DNA of 64,000 bases from Cupriavidus basilensis (GTDB lineage Bacteria; Pseudomonadota; Gammaproteobacteria; Burkholderiales; Burkholderiaceae), in contig NZ_CP010536.1 in the NCBI RefSeq assembly GCF_000832305.1, forward strand, positions 1,798,001-1,862,000. The letters are read 5' to 3'. A model generated the notes under the pieces. That model had not been told where the DNA came from. It worked only from the letters and a program-made list of their open reading frames with translations, and did no database searches. Within the stretch, counting starts at the first letter, position 1, and each line of letters starts with the position of its first letter. Shown in pieces: positions 52,401 through 61,086 of this stretch. Both the position numbers and the translations under genes were made by a program.

Positions 52401-53163
52401 TGGAGCCCCACACCATCAGGTAGGTGGAGTTGTACCAGTCGGCCGATTCCGGCACGTCGGTCTGCTCGCCCCAGACTTGCGGGCTGGCCGGCGGCAGGTC
52501 GCAGTACCAGTCATAGAAGGACAGGCAGACCCCGCCCAGCAGGCTCAGGTAGCGCGCCCCGGCGGCGTAAGAGACCATCGACATGGCCGGGATCGGCGAG
52601 AACCCGACCACGCGGTCCGGGCCGAAGCGCTTGATGGTAAAGGCATTGGCTGCCGCGATCATCTCCGTGGCAGTGTCCCAGTCGGCCCGCACGAAGCCGC
52701 CCAGGCCGCGCACGCTCTTGTAGCGATTGGCTTTGACGGGATCCTGGCTGATCGAGGCCCAGGCGGCCACGGGGTCCATGGTCTTGCGGGCCTCGCGCCA
52801 CATCTCCATCAGGCGGCCGCGGATCATCGGGTACTTCACGCGTTGCGCCGAATACACGTACCAGCTGTACGAGGCGCCGCGAGGGCAGCCGCGCGGCTCG
52901 TGGTTAGGCAGGTCGGGCCGGGTGCGCGGATAGTCGGTCTGCTGCGTTTCCCAGGTGATCAGTCCGTTCTTGACGTAGACCTTCCAGGAGCACGAACCTG
53001 TACAGTTCACGCCGTGGGTGGAACGCACGATCTTGTCGTGCTGCCAGCGGCTGCGATATCCGTTCTCCCACCGGCGGTCCTCGTCCACCACGGCGCCGTG
53101 TCCACCCGCGAAGGTGGACTTGACGCGCGACATGAATTTCAGTCGATCCAGAAAATGGCTCAT
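49423..53163 (-). CDS. narG: Respiratory nitrate reductase alpha subunit NarG
   Basis: 1246 residues, of normal length. The N-terminal FS0 cluster site is H-x3-C-x3-C...C in STHGVNCTGSCSWKVY and RGCPRGASYSWY. It holds the bis-MGD molybdenum cofactor and reduces nitrate to nitrite in the cytoplasm. SHFLDRLKFM at the start is the usual NarG N-terminus, with no Tat signal. GGAGAACAACA precedes the ATG. narK2 lies 175 bases upstream, with a hairpin between. Confidence 0.97.
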   Translation of the reverse strand: MSHFLDRLKFMSRVKSTFAGGHGAVVDEDRRWENGYRSRWQHDKIVRSTHGVNCTGSCSWKVYVKNGLITWETQQTDYPRTRPDLPNHEPRGCPRGASYSWYVYSAQRVKYPMIRGRLMEMWREARKTMDPVAAWASISQDPVKANRYKSVRGLGGFVRADWDTATEMIAAANAFTIKRFGPDRVVGFSPIPAMSMVSYAAGARYLSLLGGVCLSFYDWYCDLPPASPQVWGEQTDVPESADWYNSTYLMVWGSNVPQTRTPDAHFYTEVRYKGTKTVAVSSDFGEMVKFGDIWLTPTQGTDAALAMAMGHVVLKEFHLNARSAYFRDYIRQYTDMPMLVLLRDNGGTLVPDHFLRASHLAGARGEANNPEWKTLVIDSASGDFAAPNGSIGFRWGEAAHNDGEKVGRWNLEMKDGGSGHALDPLLSLMAAEHEVAEVGFPYFGAEHDALLKRRVPARRITLADGSSALVATVYDLQMANYGVDQGLGGDNVATSFDDDVPYTPAWQEKHTTVPRHLVIQVAREFADNADRTQGKSMVIVGAGLNHWYHNDMIYRGIINLLMMCGCVGKSGGGWAHYVGQEKLRPQFGWAPLAFGLDWSRPPRQMNGTSFFYSHTSQWRHEKLAVDEILAPTADKAKYENLSLLDLNARSERMGWLPSAPQLSSNPLDVADAAAAAGKDPVAYTVEQLKSGGLQFACDDPDNPENFPRNMFVWRSNILGSSGKGHEYFLKYLLGTQNAVFGDEADAITPSEVKVRPAAEGKLDLLTVLDFRMSTTCLYGDIVLPTATWYEKDDLNTSDMHPFIHPLSEAVQPLWESRTDWEIYKAIARKFSEIGGAHLGTRKDLVCSPLLHDTPGELAQPFEPKDWKRGECELIPGKTAPSMTVVERNYADIYKKFTSIGPLLDKHGNGGKGINWDTRHEVKEIGALSKTVDEPGVSQGRPRLDTAIDAAEMILTFAPETNGHVAVKAWEALSAITGRDHAHLAAGREHDKIRFRDVQVQPRKIISAPTWSGLESEEVSYNAGYTNVHELIPWRTLTGRQQFYQDHRWMLDFGEGNCVYKPAIDTKTIAPMLGAKPNGNTELVLNWITPHQKWGIHSTYSDNLRMLTLSRGGPHVWISETEAKASGIRDNDWVEVFNVNGTLTARVVVSQRVPKGMCLMYHAQEKIVNVPGAETSGMRGGIHNSVTRTVTKPTHMIGGYAQLAYGFNYYGTVGSNRDEFVILRKMNKVDWLEGPLVEKQAKEGAEQ

Positions 53164-53304
53164 TGTTGTTCTCCGCGAGTGCTTTTGCTGACCGTTGGGC
53201 TATCGGTCCAGGGATGTTGCAAGCTTATGGGCCAGGCCCGGCCGTGCCCATTCGCTGGTGGGGGAGTAGGGCGCGATGCGCTCGGGCTAGTCCGGGCGCG
53301 GCCG

Positions 53305-53324
53305 CCTAGTTCGGAGGAACTAGG
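53305..53324. other. Intercistronic hairpin between narK2 and narG
   Basis: CCTAGTTC-GGAG-GAACTAGG is a perfect 8-bp stem 15 bases after the narK2 stop. With no T-tract after it on the minus strand, it is more likely an mRNA processing or stability element, or a partial terminator, than a full stop. Confidence 0.6.
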
Positions 53325-53338
53325 CCGGCCGGCACCGT

Positions 53339-54724
53339 TCAGCAAGGCATGGGCGCGTTCTTGCGCGCGTAGTACCACCAGGTCACCAGCACGCAGCTCA
53401 CGTAGAAGACCACAAAGCAATACAGCGCCGCGTCCGCCGAACCGGTCAGCTCCAGCGAGGTGCCGAAGCTCTTGGGAATGAAAAAGCCGCCGTAGGCCCC
53501 AATGGCACCGGAAAAACCCAGCACCGCGGCCGATTCCTTGCCGGCGTCCAGCTGCGCCTGCTTTTGCGCCGCGGCGTCCTTGCCGCGCGCGGCGCGCTGG
53601 CGCTCGGTCAGGAAGATCACCGGGATCATGCGGAAGGTCGAACCATTGCCGACGCCGGTCAGCGCGAACAGCACCACGAACGCGGCCAGGAAACCCTGGA
53701 AGCTGCCGCCGGCGCCGTCATGCGGCAGCGTGGCCAGCACGCCGAACACGGCGGCAATCATCGCCACGAAGCTCCACAGCGTGACCCGGGCTCCGCCCAG
53801 CTTGTCCGACACCCAGCCACCCACCGGCCGCATCAGCGCGCCCATCAGCGGCCCGAGGAAGGCGTAGGCGGTGGGGTTGACGCCGGGGAACTGCGACTTG
53901 GTGAGCAGCGCGAACCCGGCCGAGAAGCCGATGAACGAGCCGAAGGTGCCCACGTACAGCCAGCACATCAGCCAGTTGTGCTTGCGCTTGAAGATCACCG
54001 CCTGGTCGGCGAACGAGGCGCGCGCATCGGCGATGTCGTTCATGCCGAACCACGCGGCGAGGGTGGCGGCCAGGATGAACGGCACCCAGATAAAGCCGGC
54101 GTTCTGCAGCCACAGACTCCTGCCGGCTTCGCCGGCCTGGTAGGCCTGGGGTTCGCCGCCAAAGGCGCCGAACAGCCCCACGGAGACCACCAGCGGGGTA
54201 AGGAACTGCACCACCGATACGCCCAGGTTGCCAATGCCGGCATTGAGCCCCGTCGCCAGGCCCTTCTTGGCCTTGGGGAAGAAGAAGCTGATGTTGGACA
54301 TCGAGGAACTGAAGTTGGCGCCGCCGAATCCGCACAGCAGTGCCAGCACCAGCAAGGTGGGATAGCTCGTGGCCGGGTCGCGCAGCGCGAACCCCATGCC
54401 CAGCGCCGGCACCAGCAGCGTGGCGGTGGAGATAGCCGTGAACCGGCGGCCGCCGAAGATCGGCACCAGGAAGGCGTAGAAGATGCGCAGCGTGGCGCCC
54501 GAAAGTGCCGGCAGCGCGGTGAGCCAGAACAGCTGGTTCTTGCTGAAGCGGAAGCCGGCGCGGTCCAGGTTGACCGCCACCACGCTCCACAGCATCCAGA
54601 TTGCAAAGGCGAGCATCAGGGCGAGGATCGAGATCCACAGGTTACGGTAGGCGATGCGTTCGCCGTGGGTGCGCCAGAAGGCCGCGCTTTCGGGCTCCCA
54701 GCGGGTTAGTACGGAGCTAGACAT
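53339..54724 (-). CDS. narK2: Nitrate/nitrite transporter NarK2 (MFS)
   Basis: 461 residues, twelve membrane segments. Conserved Nar-porter parts are ALPALSGATLRIFYAFLVPI, LCGFGGANFSSSMSNISFFF, NAGIGNLGVSVVQFLTPLVV and GGFFIPKSFGTSLELTGSAD. These include the two nitrate-signature glycine-rich segments. It belongs to the longer of the two NarK types in the cluster, thought to exchange nitrate for nitrite. It follows narK1 by 74 bases. Confidence 0.93.
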   Translation of the reverse strand: MSSSVLTRWEPESAAFWRTHGERIAYRNLWISILALMLAFAIWMLWSVVAVNLDRAGFRFSKNQLFWLTALPALSGATLRIFYAFLVPIFGGRRFTAISTATLLVPALGMGFALRDPATSYPTLLVLALLCGFGGANFSSSMSNISFFFPKAKKGLATGLNAGIGNLGVSVVQFLTPLVVSVGLFGAFGGEPQAYQAGEAGRSLWLQNAGFIWVPFILAATLAAWFGMNDIADARASFADQAVIFKRKHNWLMCWLYVGTFGSFIGFSAGFALLTKSQFPGVNPTAYAFLGPLMGALMRPVGGWVSDKLGGARVTLWSFVAMIAAVFGVLATLPHDGAGGSFQGFLAAFVVLFALTGVGNGSTFRMIPVIFLTERQRAARGKDAAAQKQAQLDAGKESAAVLGFSGAIGAYGGFFIPKSFGTSLELTGSADAALYCFVVFYVSCVLVTWWYYARKNAPMPC

Positions 54725-54798
54725 GACAATGTCCTATGTGACGGAAGAAGGAATCGGGGGATCGAGGGGGCGGGCGATCGGGGAACCGGCGCGCCGCT

Positions 54799-56082
54799 TC
54801 AGGCCGGCTGCGCCGCCAGCACGCGCTGGCCGGCGCCCGCGCCCTTGGCGCGCTGGCTGTAGTGCATCCACACCAGGCTCACGCAGACCGTGCCGTACAG
54901 CAGCATGAAACAGCTGCTGCGCACGCCGGTCAGGTCCGCCAGCAGGCCGAACAGCACCGGCAGGATGAAGCCGCCCAGGCCGCCGGCCAGCCCCACCACG
55001 CCGGAGACGGCGCCGAGGTTGTGGCCGAAATCGTTGGCGATGAACTTGAACACCGAGGCCTTGCCCACCGCCATGGCAACGCCGACGATAAAGAGCAGCG
55101 CGGTAAACGGCAGCGCCGACAGGCCGATATGGAAGGCTTGCGGGCCGCGCGCGGTGTGGATGATGAAATCGGTCTGCGGATAGCTGAGCAGGAAGAACGC
55201 CACCCAACACACCCACATCACCCACCAGGTGGTGCGGTGCGCGCCGTAGCGGTCGGAGATCCAGCCGCCGATGGCGCGCAGCACGCCGCCCGGCAGCGAG
55301 AAGCAGGCCGCCAGCAGGGCGGCGATCTTGATGTCGAAGCCATACTCGCCGATGTAGTACTTGGTCATCCACAGCGACAGGCCGACATAGCCGCCGAACA
55401 CCACCGAGTAATACTGCGAGTAGCGCCACACGCGTGGGTCGCGCAGCATGGCGAGCTGGGCGCGCAGGCTGGCCGAGGACGTGGCGCGGTGAGCGGGATC
55501 GCTGGACGAGCACACCCAGAACAGCACGGCCGTGACCAGCATGGCGATCGCATAGACGCGTGGCACCACGGTCCAGCTGCCGCCGGCGGCCACGATCAGC
55601 GCCGGCGCCACGAATTTGGTCAAGGCCGAACCGGAGTTGCCCGCGCCGAAGATGCCCATGGCCAGGCCCTGGCGGGAGCGCGGAAACCAGCGCGCCACGT
55701 AGGGCGTGCCCACGGAAAACGAGCCGCCCGCCAGGCCTACGAACAAGCCCAGGATCAGCAACTGCGGGAGCGTGGTGGCATGCGAGATCATCCAGATCGG
55801 AATGACAGTGACCAGCATCAGCGCAAAGAAGACGATGCGCCCGCCGTAGCGGTCGGTCCAGATGCCCAACGGCAGGCGGACCAGCGCGCCGCTGAGCACG
55901 GGCGTGGCGGCCAGCAGGCCGAACTGGGTTTCAGACAGGCCCAGCTGCTGCTTGATGGGAATGCCCAGCACCGCAAACATCATCCATATGGCAAAGCAGA
56001 TGGTGAAGGCGAAGGTGCTGGATGCCAGCACCGCGTAGGCGCGCGGTGGCACCGGCTCATGCGTGAGGGGTTGAGTGGCCAT
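54799..56082 (-). CDS. narK1: Nitrate transporter NarK1 (MFS)
   Basis: 427 residues from the second of two close ATGs: AGGAG lies 7 bases before this one but only 1 base before the ATG at 56088. It has twelve membrane segments. ATPVLSGALVRLPLGIWTDR, FVGLAGGSFSVGTPYVARWF and GAGNSGSALTKFVAPALIV are the nitrate signatures of the proton-linked type. First gene of the nar operon. I see no clear FNR box in the 180 bases upstream. Confidence 0.93.
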   Translation of the reverse strand: MATQPLTHEPVPPRAYAVLASSTFAFTICFAIWMMFAVLGIPIKQQLGLSETQFGLLAATPVLSGALVRLPLGIWTDRYGGRIVFFALMLVTVIPIWMISHATTLPQLLILGLFVGLAGGSFSVGTPYVARWFPRSRQGLAMGIFGAGNSGSALTKFVAPALIVAAGGSWTVVPRVYAIAMLVTAVLFWVCSSSDPAHRATSSASLRAQLAMLRDPRVWRYSQYYSVVFGGYVGLSLWMTKYYIGEYGFDIKIAALLAACFSLPGGVLRAIGGWISDRYGAHRTTWWVMWVCWVAFFLLSYPQTDFIIHTARGPQAFHIGLSALPFTALLFIVGVAMAVGKASVFKFIANDFGHNLGAVSGVVGLAGGLGGFILPVLFGLLADLTGVRSSCFMLLYGTVCVSLVWMHYSQRAKGAGAGQRVLAAQPA

Positions 56083-56220
56083 GGCCATGCTCCTGTGTCA
56101 ACAATGACGATCGGCTCCCAGCGTAGAGAGCGCGACCGCAATTGACCATTCGCCGGCAGCACATCCGCAGGTGCCGGTGGAGCTAGTTCTAATGGGGAGG
56201 GGTGTGCCCGCCTGGGGCAG

Positions 56221-56249
56221 GCCTGGCGCCGCGCAAGCGGGCGCCAGGC
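56221..56249 (-). terminator. Hairpin after norR
   Basis: GCCTGGCGCC (56221-56230) and GGCGCCAGGC (56240-56249) form a perfect 10-bp stem with a 9-base loop, 17 bases past the norR stop. It has no T-tract. It separates norR from narK1 on the same strand. Confidence 0.65.
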
Positions 56250-56266
56250 TGATCGACGAGATACGC

Positions 56267-57859
56267 TCAGTCCGCCATGCGGTGCGGCATGTCGTGGTGC
56301 TTGTTGTCGTGCTTGTCGTCGTGCTTGATGCCGAGCCGGCGGGCAAGCTTGTGCAGGTTGCTCGCGTCCACGCCCAGCTGGCGGGCCGCCTGCGCCCAGT
56401 TGCCACCCCGCGCGGCCAGTGCCTGCTCGATGCAATGCCGCTGGCATTGGTCCATCGCCTCGCGCAGGGTGGCTGCCGTTGGCGCGAACGCACCCGGCTC
56501 GGCGCTTGGGGGCGGGGCTGCGGCACCGGGCGGCGCCGGCTCCACCCCGTCGAGATCCAGGAGTTCCGCCTCCAGGGTGACGATGTCGTTGCGGTTCGCG
56601 CCGCGGCTGACGGTCTTGAGCGCCGCCCGGCTGATGACATGCTCCAGCTCGCGCACATTGCCCGGCCAGGGGTAGCGGCGCAGCGCGGCCTCGGCCGCGA
56701 CGGACAGGCGCAGGCTGCGCAGGCCGAGCCGGGCGCGATTGAGTTCCAGCATCCGGCCTGCCAGCAGCAGCACGTCGTTGCCGCGCTCGCGCAGCGGCGG
56801 AATCGGGATCGGATAGACCGAGAGCCGGTGATACAGGTCGGCGCGGAACGAGCCGTCGCGCACGTGATCGCGCAGGCTGCGGTTGGTGGCGGCGATGATG
56901 CGCACGTCGACGCGGCGCGGCCGGTCGGAACCCAGGCGCTGGATTTCGCCGTTCTGCAAGGTGCGCAGCAGCTTGGCCTGGATCGAGAGCGGCAGCTCGC
57001 CCACCTCGTCAAGGAACAGCGTGCCGCCGTCGGCCGCTTCGAAGCGGCCCGGCCTTTCGCCCACCGCGCCCGAGAACGCGCCCTTGGCGTGCCCGAACAG
57101 CTCGCTCTCGGCCAGCGATTCCGGCAAGGCAGCGCAATTGACATGGATCAGCGGTTGCGCGCGACGGCGCGAGAGCCGGTGCAGCCGGTGCGCGAACAGT
57201 TCCTTGCCCACGCCCGTTTCGCCCAGCAGCAGCACCGGGAGCTCCGAGTCGGCCACCACCGTGAGCTCATGCAGCAAGCGGCTGATCGCCTCGCTCTGGC
57301 CGATGATCTCGCCATCGTCCCGGGCCGTGTCGCCCAGCGGGGCTTCGCCGCGCGTGAGCCGCAGCGCGCGGATCTCGGCTTCCAGCCGTGTCGTGCGGAT
57401 CGCCGCCTCGACAACTACCGTCAACTGCCGCAAATCGGCCTGCGCTTCGTCGCCGAAGGTGCCGACCGTCAGCGCGTCGAGCGTCAGCACGCCCCACGGC
57501 TGGCCTTCCACATGCAGGCTCGTTCCCATGCAGTCGTGCACCGGGAGGGGTTCGCCCACATGCTCGTCGATCAGCCCGTCGTAGGGGTCGGGCAGCACGC
57601 TGTCGTGGTGGAAGCAGGTCACGCCGCGCCTGGCCAGGATGGCGGCCAGCCGTGGATGCAGGCCCACCGCGAAACGCCGCCCGAGCGCATCGCGCACCAG
57701 CCCGTCGATCGCCACCGGCCGCAGCTGATCCTCTTCCAGCTGCAGGAGCGCCACGGCGCCGCAGCGGAAGTGGGCCCGCAGGCTGCTGACCAGCCGCTGC
57801 AGCCGCACTGCCTGCGGAAGGTCGGCAACGAGGTCCGTCAGCAAGAGATTTTCCATCAT
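56267..57859 (-). CDS. norR: NO-responsive sigma-54 activator NorR
   Basis: 530 residues from ATG 57859; a TTG at 57865, with AGGG before it, and the next ATG are alternatives. The GAF domain (1-165) binds NO through non-heme iron. The AAA+ domain has LLLGETGVGKELFAHRLHRL, then GTLFLDEVGELPL and RIIAATNRSLRDHV. The sigma-54 contact loop reads GAFSGA, not GAFTGA. A FIS-type HTH (ARQLGVDASNLHKLARRLG) follows. The extreme C-terminus is His/Asp/Lys-rich (KHDDKHDNKHHD). It is divergent from norA/ytfE and norB, which it should activate. Confidence 0.93.
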   Translation of the reverse strand: MMENLLLTDLVADLPQAVRLQRLVSSLRAHFRCGAVALLQLEEDQLRPVAIDGLVRDALGRRFAVGLHPRLAAILARRGVTCFHHDSVLPDPYDGLIDEHVGEPLPVHDCMGTSLHVEGQPWGVLTLDALTVGTFGDEAQADLRQLTVVVEAAIRTTRLEAEIRALRLTRGEAPLGDTARDDGEIIGQSEAISRLLHELTVVADSELPVLLLGETGVGKELFAHRLHRLSRRRAQPLIHVNCAALPESLAESELFGHAKGAFSGAVGERPGRFEAADGGTLFLDEVGELPLSIQAKLLRTLQNGEIQRLGSDRPRRVDVRIIAATNRSLRDHVRDGSFRADLYHRLSVYPIPIPPLRERGNDVLLLAGRMLELNRARLGLRSLRLSVAAEAALRRYPWPGNVRELEHVISRAALKTVSRGANRNDIVTLEAELLDLDGVEPAPPGAAAPPPSAEPGAFAPTAATLREAMDQCQRHCIEQALAARGGNWAQAARQLGVDASNLHKLARRLGIKHDDKHDNKHHDMPHRMAD

Positions 57860-57917
57860 GGTCAATTAAACCCTATTGGGTATTTTTTACCATTGTTGAG
57901 CAAGGGTAAATAATACC
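57860..57917. promoter_or_regulatory. Three NorR binding sites (GGT-N7-ACC)
   Basis: Exact GGT-N7-ACC at 57860-57872, 57879-57891 and 57905-57917. C. necator NorR is known to bind three such sites before norAB. The first abuts the norR start, so it could also repress norR. The third is the most symmetric (GGGTA-AATAA-TACCC). Confidence 0.88.
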
Positions 57918-57958
57918 CTCAAAAAACTAAACCATTGATTCTTTGCGCTAATTTTTCG

Positions 57959-57972
57959 GGCATGGATTTGGC
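57959..57972 (+). promoter_or_regulatory. Sigma-54 promoter of norA/ytfE-norB (-24 GG, -12 GC)
   Basis: GG at 57959-57960, ten bases (CATGGATTTG), then GC at 57971-57972 match the GG-N10-GC core of sigma-54 promoters. Transcription would start near 57984, 25 bases before the ATG. The three NorR sites are then centred near -118, -99 and -73. Confidence 0.75.
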
Positions 57973-58008
57973 TATGTGAATGATGCACACCTTACACAGG
58001 AGAACATC

Positions 58009-58689
58009 ATGAGCATGACCGAACAATCGCTGGGCCAGCTTGCCCGCAAGATCCCCGGCGCCACCCGCGTGTTTCACGACTACCAGCTGGATTTCTGCTG
58101 CGGCGGCAAGCAGACCCTGGGCGAGGCCGCGCAAGCCGCGGGCCTGGATGCGCAGGCCATCGAGGCAAGCCTGCTGTCGCTGCAAGCCCAGGCGCAACGC
58201 GACGGCCGCGACTGGGGCAGCGCGTGCGCGGCCGACCTGATCGCCCACATCCTCGCGCGCTACCACGAGGTGCATCGGCAGCAACTGCCCGAGCTGATCC
58301 GCCTGGCGCGCCGGGTGGAGCAGGTGCATGGCGACCGCGAGGATTGCCCGCTCGGCCTGGCGGATCACCTCTGCGTCATGCAGCAGGAGCTGGAGAGCCA
58401 TATGCAGAAGGAAGAGCAGATCCTGTTCCCGCTGCTCGCGCGCGAACTCGGCGCTATGGCGGGCGGCCCCATCACGGTCATGCGCATGGAGCACGACGAG
58501 CACGGGCAGGCCCTGCAGCGTCTCAATGCGCTGACCAACGACATCACCTTGCCCCGCGCCGCGTGCAACACCTGGCGCGCGCTGTACCTGGGGCTGCGCA
58601 CCCTGCGTGAAGACCTGATGGAACACATCCATCTCGAGAACAACATCCTGTTCGACAACGCTGAGCAAGCCGCCCCGGCCCACGCCTGA
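58009..58689 (+). CDS. norA: NorA / YtfE-type di-iron protein (RIC, iron-sulfur repair)
   Basis: 226 residues from MSMTEQSLGQLARKIPGATR; GGAGAACATC is upstream. The N-terminal ScdA domain has HDYQLDFCCGGKQTL with its Cys pair. The hemerythrin-like di-iron part has RYHEVHRQQLPEL, ESHMQKEEQILFPLL and RMEHDEHGQAL, with EHIHLENNILF at the end. C. necator NorA is the same type and binds NO in the cytoplasm. It is cotranscribed with norB (40 bases). Confidence 0.95.
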   Translation: MSMTEQSLGQLARKIPGATRVFHDYQLDFCCGGKQTLGEAAQAAGLDAQAIEASLLSLQAQAQRDGRDWGSACAADLIAHILARYHEVHRQQLPELIRLARRVEQVHGDREDCPLGLADHLCVMQQELESHMQKEEQILFPLLARELGAMAGGPITVMRMEHDEHGQALQRLNALTNDITLPRAACNTWRALYLGLRTLREDLMEHIHLENNILFDNAEQAAPAHA

Positions 58690-58729
58690 TCCCGCCGCGA
58701 CAGGCACACGCATCACAGCGAGACCCATC

Positions 58730-61015
58730 ATGGGACAATATAAAAAACTCTGGTTCACCCTGATCGCCGTCGTGGCGGTCACTTTTTCGCTGCTTGGCTA
58801 CTACGGCACCGAGGTCTACCGCAAGGCGCCGCCGATTCCGCAGCAAGTCGTTAGTGCCGACGGCAACGCCTTGTTCAGCAAGGACGATATCCTCGACGGC
58901 CAGACCGCATGGCAATCCGTCGGCGGCATGCAGCTCGGCTCCATCTGGGGTCACGGCGCCTACCAGGCGCCGGACTGGACTGCCGACTGGCTGCACCGCG
59001 AGCTCACCGCCTGGCTCGACCTGGCCGCGCGCGATACCTACGGCCGCACCTATGCCGCGCTCGACGGGCCAACCCAGGCCGCGCTGCGCGAGCAGCTCCG
59101 CGCCGAGTACCGTGGCAACCGCGCCGACCAGGACAGCGGCGTGCTCACCGTCTCCAGGCGCCGAGCGCAGGCCATTGCCGCCACCGCCGTCTACTACGAA
59201 CGGCTGTTCTCCGACGCACCGGCGCTGCGCAAGAGCCGCGAAAGCTTCGCCATGAAGGAGAACACGCTGCCCAGCGCCGAACGCCGCGTGAAGCTGACGC
59301 ACTTCTTCTTCTGGACCGCATGGGCCGCCGCCACCGAACGCCCCGGCCTCACCGCCACCTACACCAATAACTGGCCGCACGAGCCGCTGATCGGCAACCA
59401 GCCCACCAGCGAGAACATCATCTGGTCCATCGCCAGCGTGGTCGTGCTGCTCGCGGGTGTTGGCTTCCTGGTATGGGCCTGGTCATTCCTGCGCGGACAC
59501 GAAGAGGCACCGCCCGCCGTGGCCGCGCGCGACCCGCTCACGGCGTTCGCGCTTACGCCGTCGCAACGTGCCCTGGGCAAGTACCTGTTCCTGGTGGTGG
59601 CGCTGTTTGTGTTCCAGGTGCTGATCGGCGGCCTGACGGCTCACTACACGGTGGAAGGGCAGCGTTTCTACGGCATTGAGCTGTCGAAGTGGTTCCCATA
59701 CACGCTGCTGCGCACCTGGCACATCCAGAGCGCGCTGTTCTGGATCGCTACCGGCTTTCTGGCTGCCGGCCTGTTCCTGGCGCCGCTTATCAACGGCGCA
59801 AAGGACCCGAAGTACCAGAAGCTTGGCGTGGACGTGCTGTTCTGGGCCTTGGTGGTGGTCGTGGTGGGATCGTTTACCGGCAACTACTTGGCGATCGCGC
59901 AGATCATGCCCGAGAACCTTAACTTCTGGCTGGGGCATCAGGGCTACGAGTACGTTGACCTGGGCCGCCTGTGGCAGATCGGCAAGTTCGCCGGCATCCT
60001 GTTCTGGCTGGTGTTGATGCTGCGCGCCATCGCGCCGGCACTGCGCACGCCGGGCGGCGACAAGAACCTGCTGGCCTTGCTGACATCCTCGGTGGTGGCT
60101 ATCGGCCTGTTCTACGGGGCCGGCCTGTTTTACGGCGAGCGCACCAACCTGTCGGTGATGGAGTACTGGCGCTGGTGGGTCGTGCACCTGTGGGTCGAGG
60201 GCTTCTTTGAAGTGTTCGCCACCACGGCGCTGGCCTTTATCTTCTCCACCCTCGGCCTGGTGTCGCGGCCGATGGCCACGGCGGCCAGCCTCGCGTCGGC
60301 ATCGCTGTTCATGCTGGGCGGCCTGCCTGGCACGTTCCACCATCTCTACTTTGCCGGCACCACGACGCCGGTGATGGCGGTGGGCGCCAGCTTCAGCGCG
60401 CTCGAAGTGGTGCCGCTGATCGTGCTGGGCCATGAAGCCTGGGAAAACTGGCGCCTGAAGGACCGGGCACCGTGGATGGCCAACCTGAAGTGGCCGCTGA
60501 TGTGCTTCGTCGCCGTGGCGTTCTGGAACATGCTGGGCGCCGGTGTATTCGGCTTCATGATCAACCCGCCGATTTCGCTGTACTACGTGCAGGGCCTGAA
60601 TACCACGGCGGTGCATGCCCACGCGGCGCTGTTCGGGGTCTACGGCTTCCTGGCGCTGGGCTTCACGCTGCTGGTGCTGCGCTATGTGCGGCCCGGCTAC
60701 GTACTGAACCAGGGCTTGGCGAAGACAGCGTTCTGGGGCCTCAACGCCGGCCTGGTGCTCATGATCGGCACCAGCCTGCTGCCCATCGGCATCATCCAGT
60801 TCCACGCCAGCGTCAGCCAGGGGCTGTGGTATGCGCGCAGCGAGGCCTTCATGCAGCAGCCCATCCTGCAGACGCTGCGCTGGGTGCGCACCTTCGGCGA
60901 CGTGGTGTTTATCGTCGGCGCGCTCTCGATGGCGCTGCAAGTGGTACTGGGCCTCGCCGCCAAGGCACCGGCGCAGACCGCGCCGGAAGGGCGCCTGAGC
61001 GCGGCGCAACGGTAA
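58730..61015 (+). CDS. norB: Quinol-dependent nitric oxide reductase NorB (qNOR)
   Basis: 761 residues with about 14 membrane segments. The N-terminal extension, about 220 residues with SKDDILDGQTAWQSVGGMQL and GHGAYQAPDWTADWLHRELT, is the quinol-type replacement for NorC. The heme-copper core follows with WVVHLWVEGFFEVFATTALA, GTFHHLYFAGT and TTAVHAHAALFGVYGFLALG, carrying the conserved His ligands and Glu residues. It reduces NO to N2O with quinol at the inner membrane. MGQYKKLWFTLIAVVAVTFS is the start. Confidence 0.97.
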   Translation: MGQYKKLWFTLIAVVAVTFSLLGYYGTEVYRKAPPIPQQVVSADGNALFSKDDILDGQTAWQSVGGMQLGSIWGHGAYQAPDWTADWLHRELTAWLDLAARDTYGRTYAALDGPTQAALREQLRAEYRGNRADQDSGVLTVSRRRAQAIAATAVYYERLFSDAPALRKSRESFAMKENTLPSAERRVKLTHFFFWTAWAAATERPGLTATYTNNWPHEPLIGNQPTSENIIWSIASVVVLLAGVGFLVWAWSFLRGHEEAPPAVAARDPLTAFALTPSQRALGKYLFLVVALFVFQVLIGGLTAHYTVEGQRFYGIELSKWFPYTLLRTWHIQSALFWIATGFLAAGLFLAPLINGAKDPKYQKLGVDVLFWALVVVVVGSFTGNYLAIAQIMPENLNFWLGHQGYEYVDLGRLWQIGKFAGILFWLVLMLRAIAPALRTPGGDKNLLALLTSSVVAIGLFYGAGLFYGERTNLSVMEYWRWWVVHLWVEGFFEVFATTALAFIFSTLGLVSRPMATAASLASASLFMLGGLPGTFHHLYFAGTTTPVMAVGASFSALEVVPLIVLGHEAWENWRLKDRAPWMANLKWPLMCFVAVAFWNMLGAGVFGFMINPPISLYYVQGLNTTAVHAHAALFGVYGFLALGFTLLVLRYVRPGYVLNQGLAKTAFWGLNAGLVLMIGTSLLPIGIIQFHASVSQGLWYARSEAFMQQPILQTLRWVRTFGDVVFIVGALSMALQVVLGLAAKAPAQTAPEGRLSAAQR

Positions 61016-61086
61016 GCGCGGGGCGGATGGCCGCGGCGATCCGCCCCGCGCCGATACCAGAGAGAACAGGTCGGCATGCCATACGC

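Noticed and set aside
49426..53481. A rightward open frame of more than 1300 codons opposite narG
   Set aside because: It is antisense to the clearly conserved narG. High GC content gives long spurious frames, and the product is low-complexity with many His, Gly and Ala residues and no family features.
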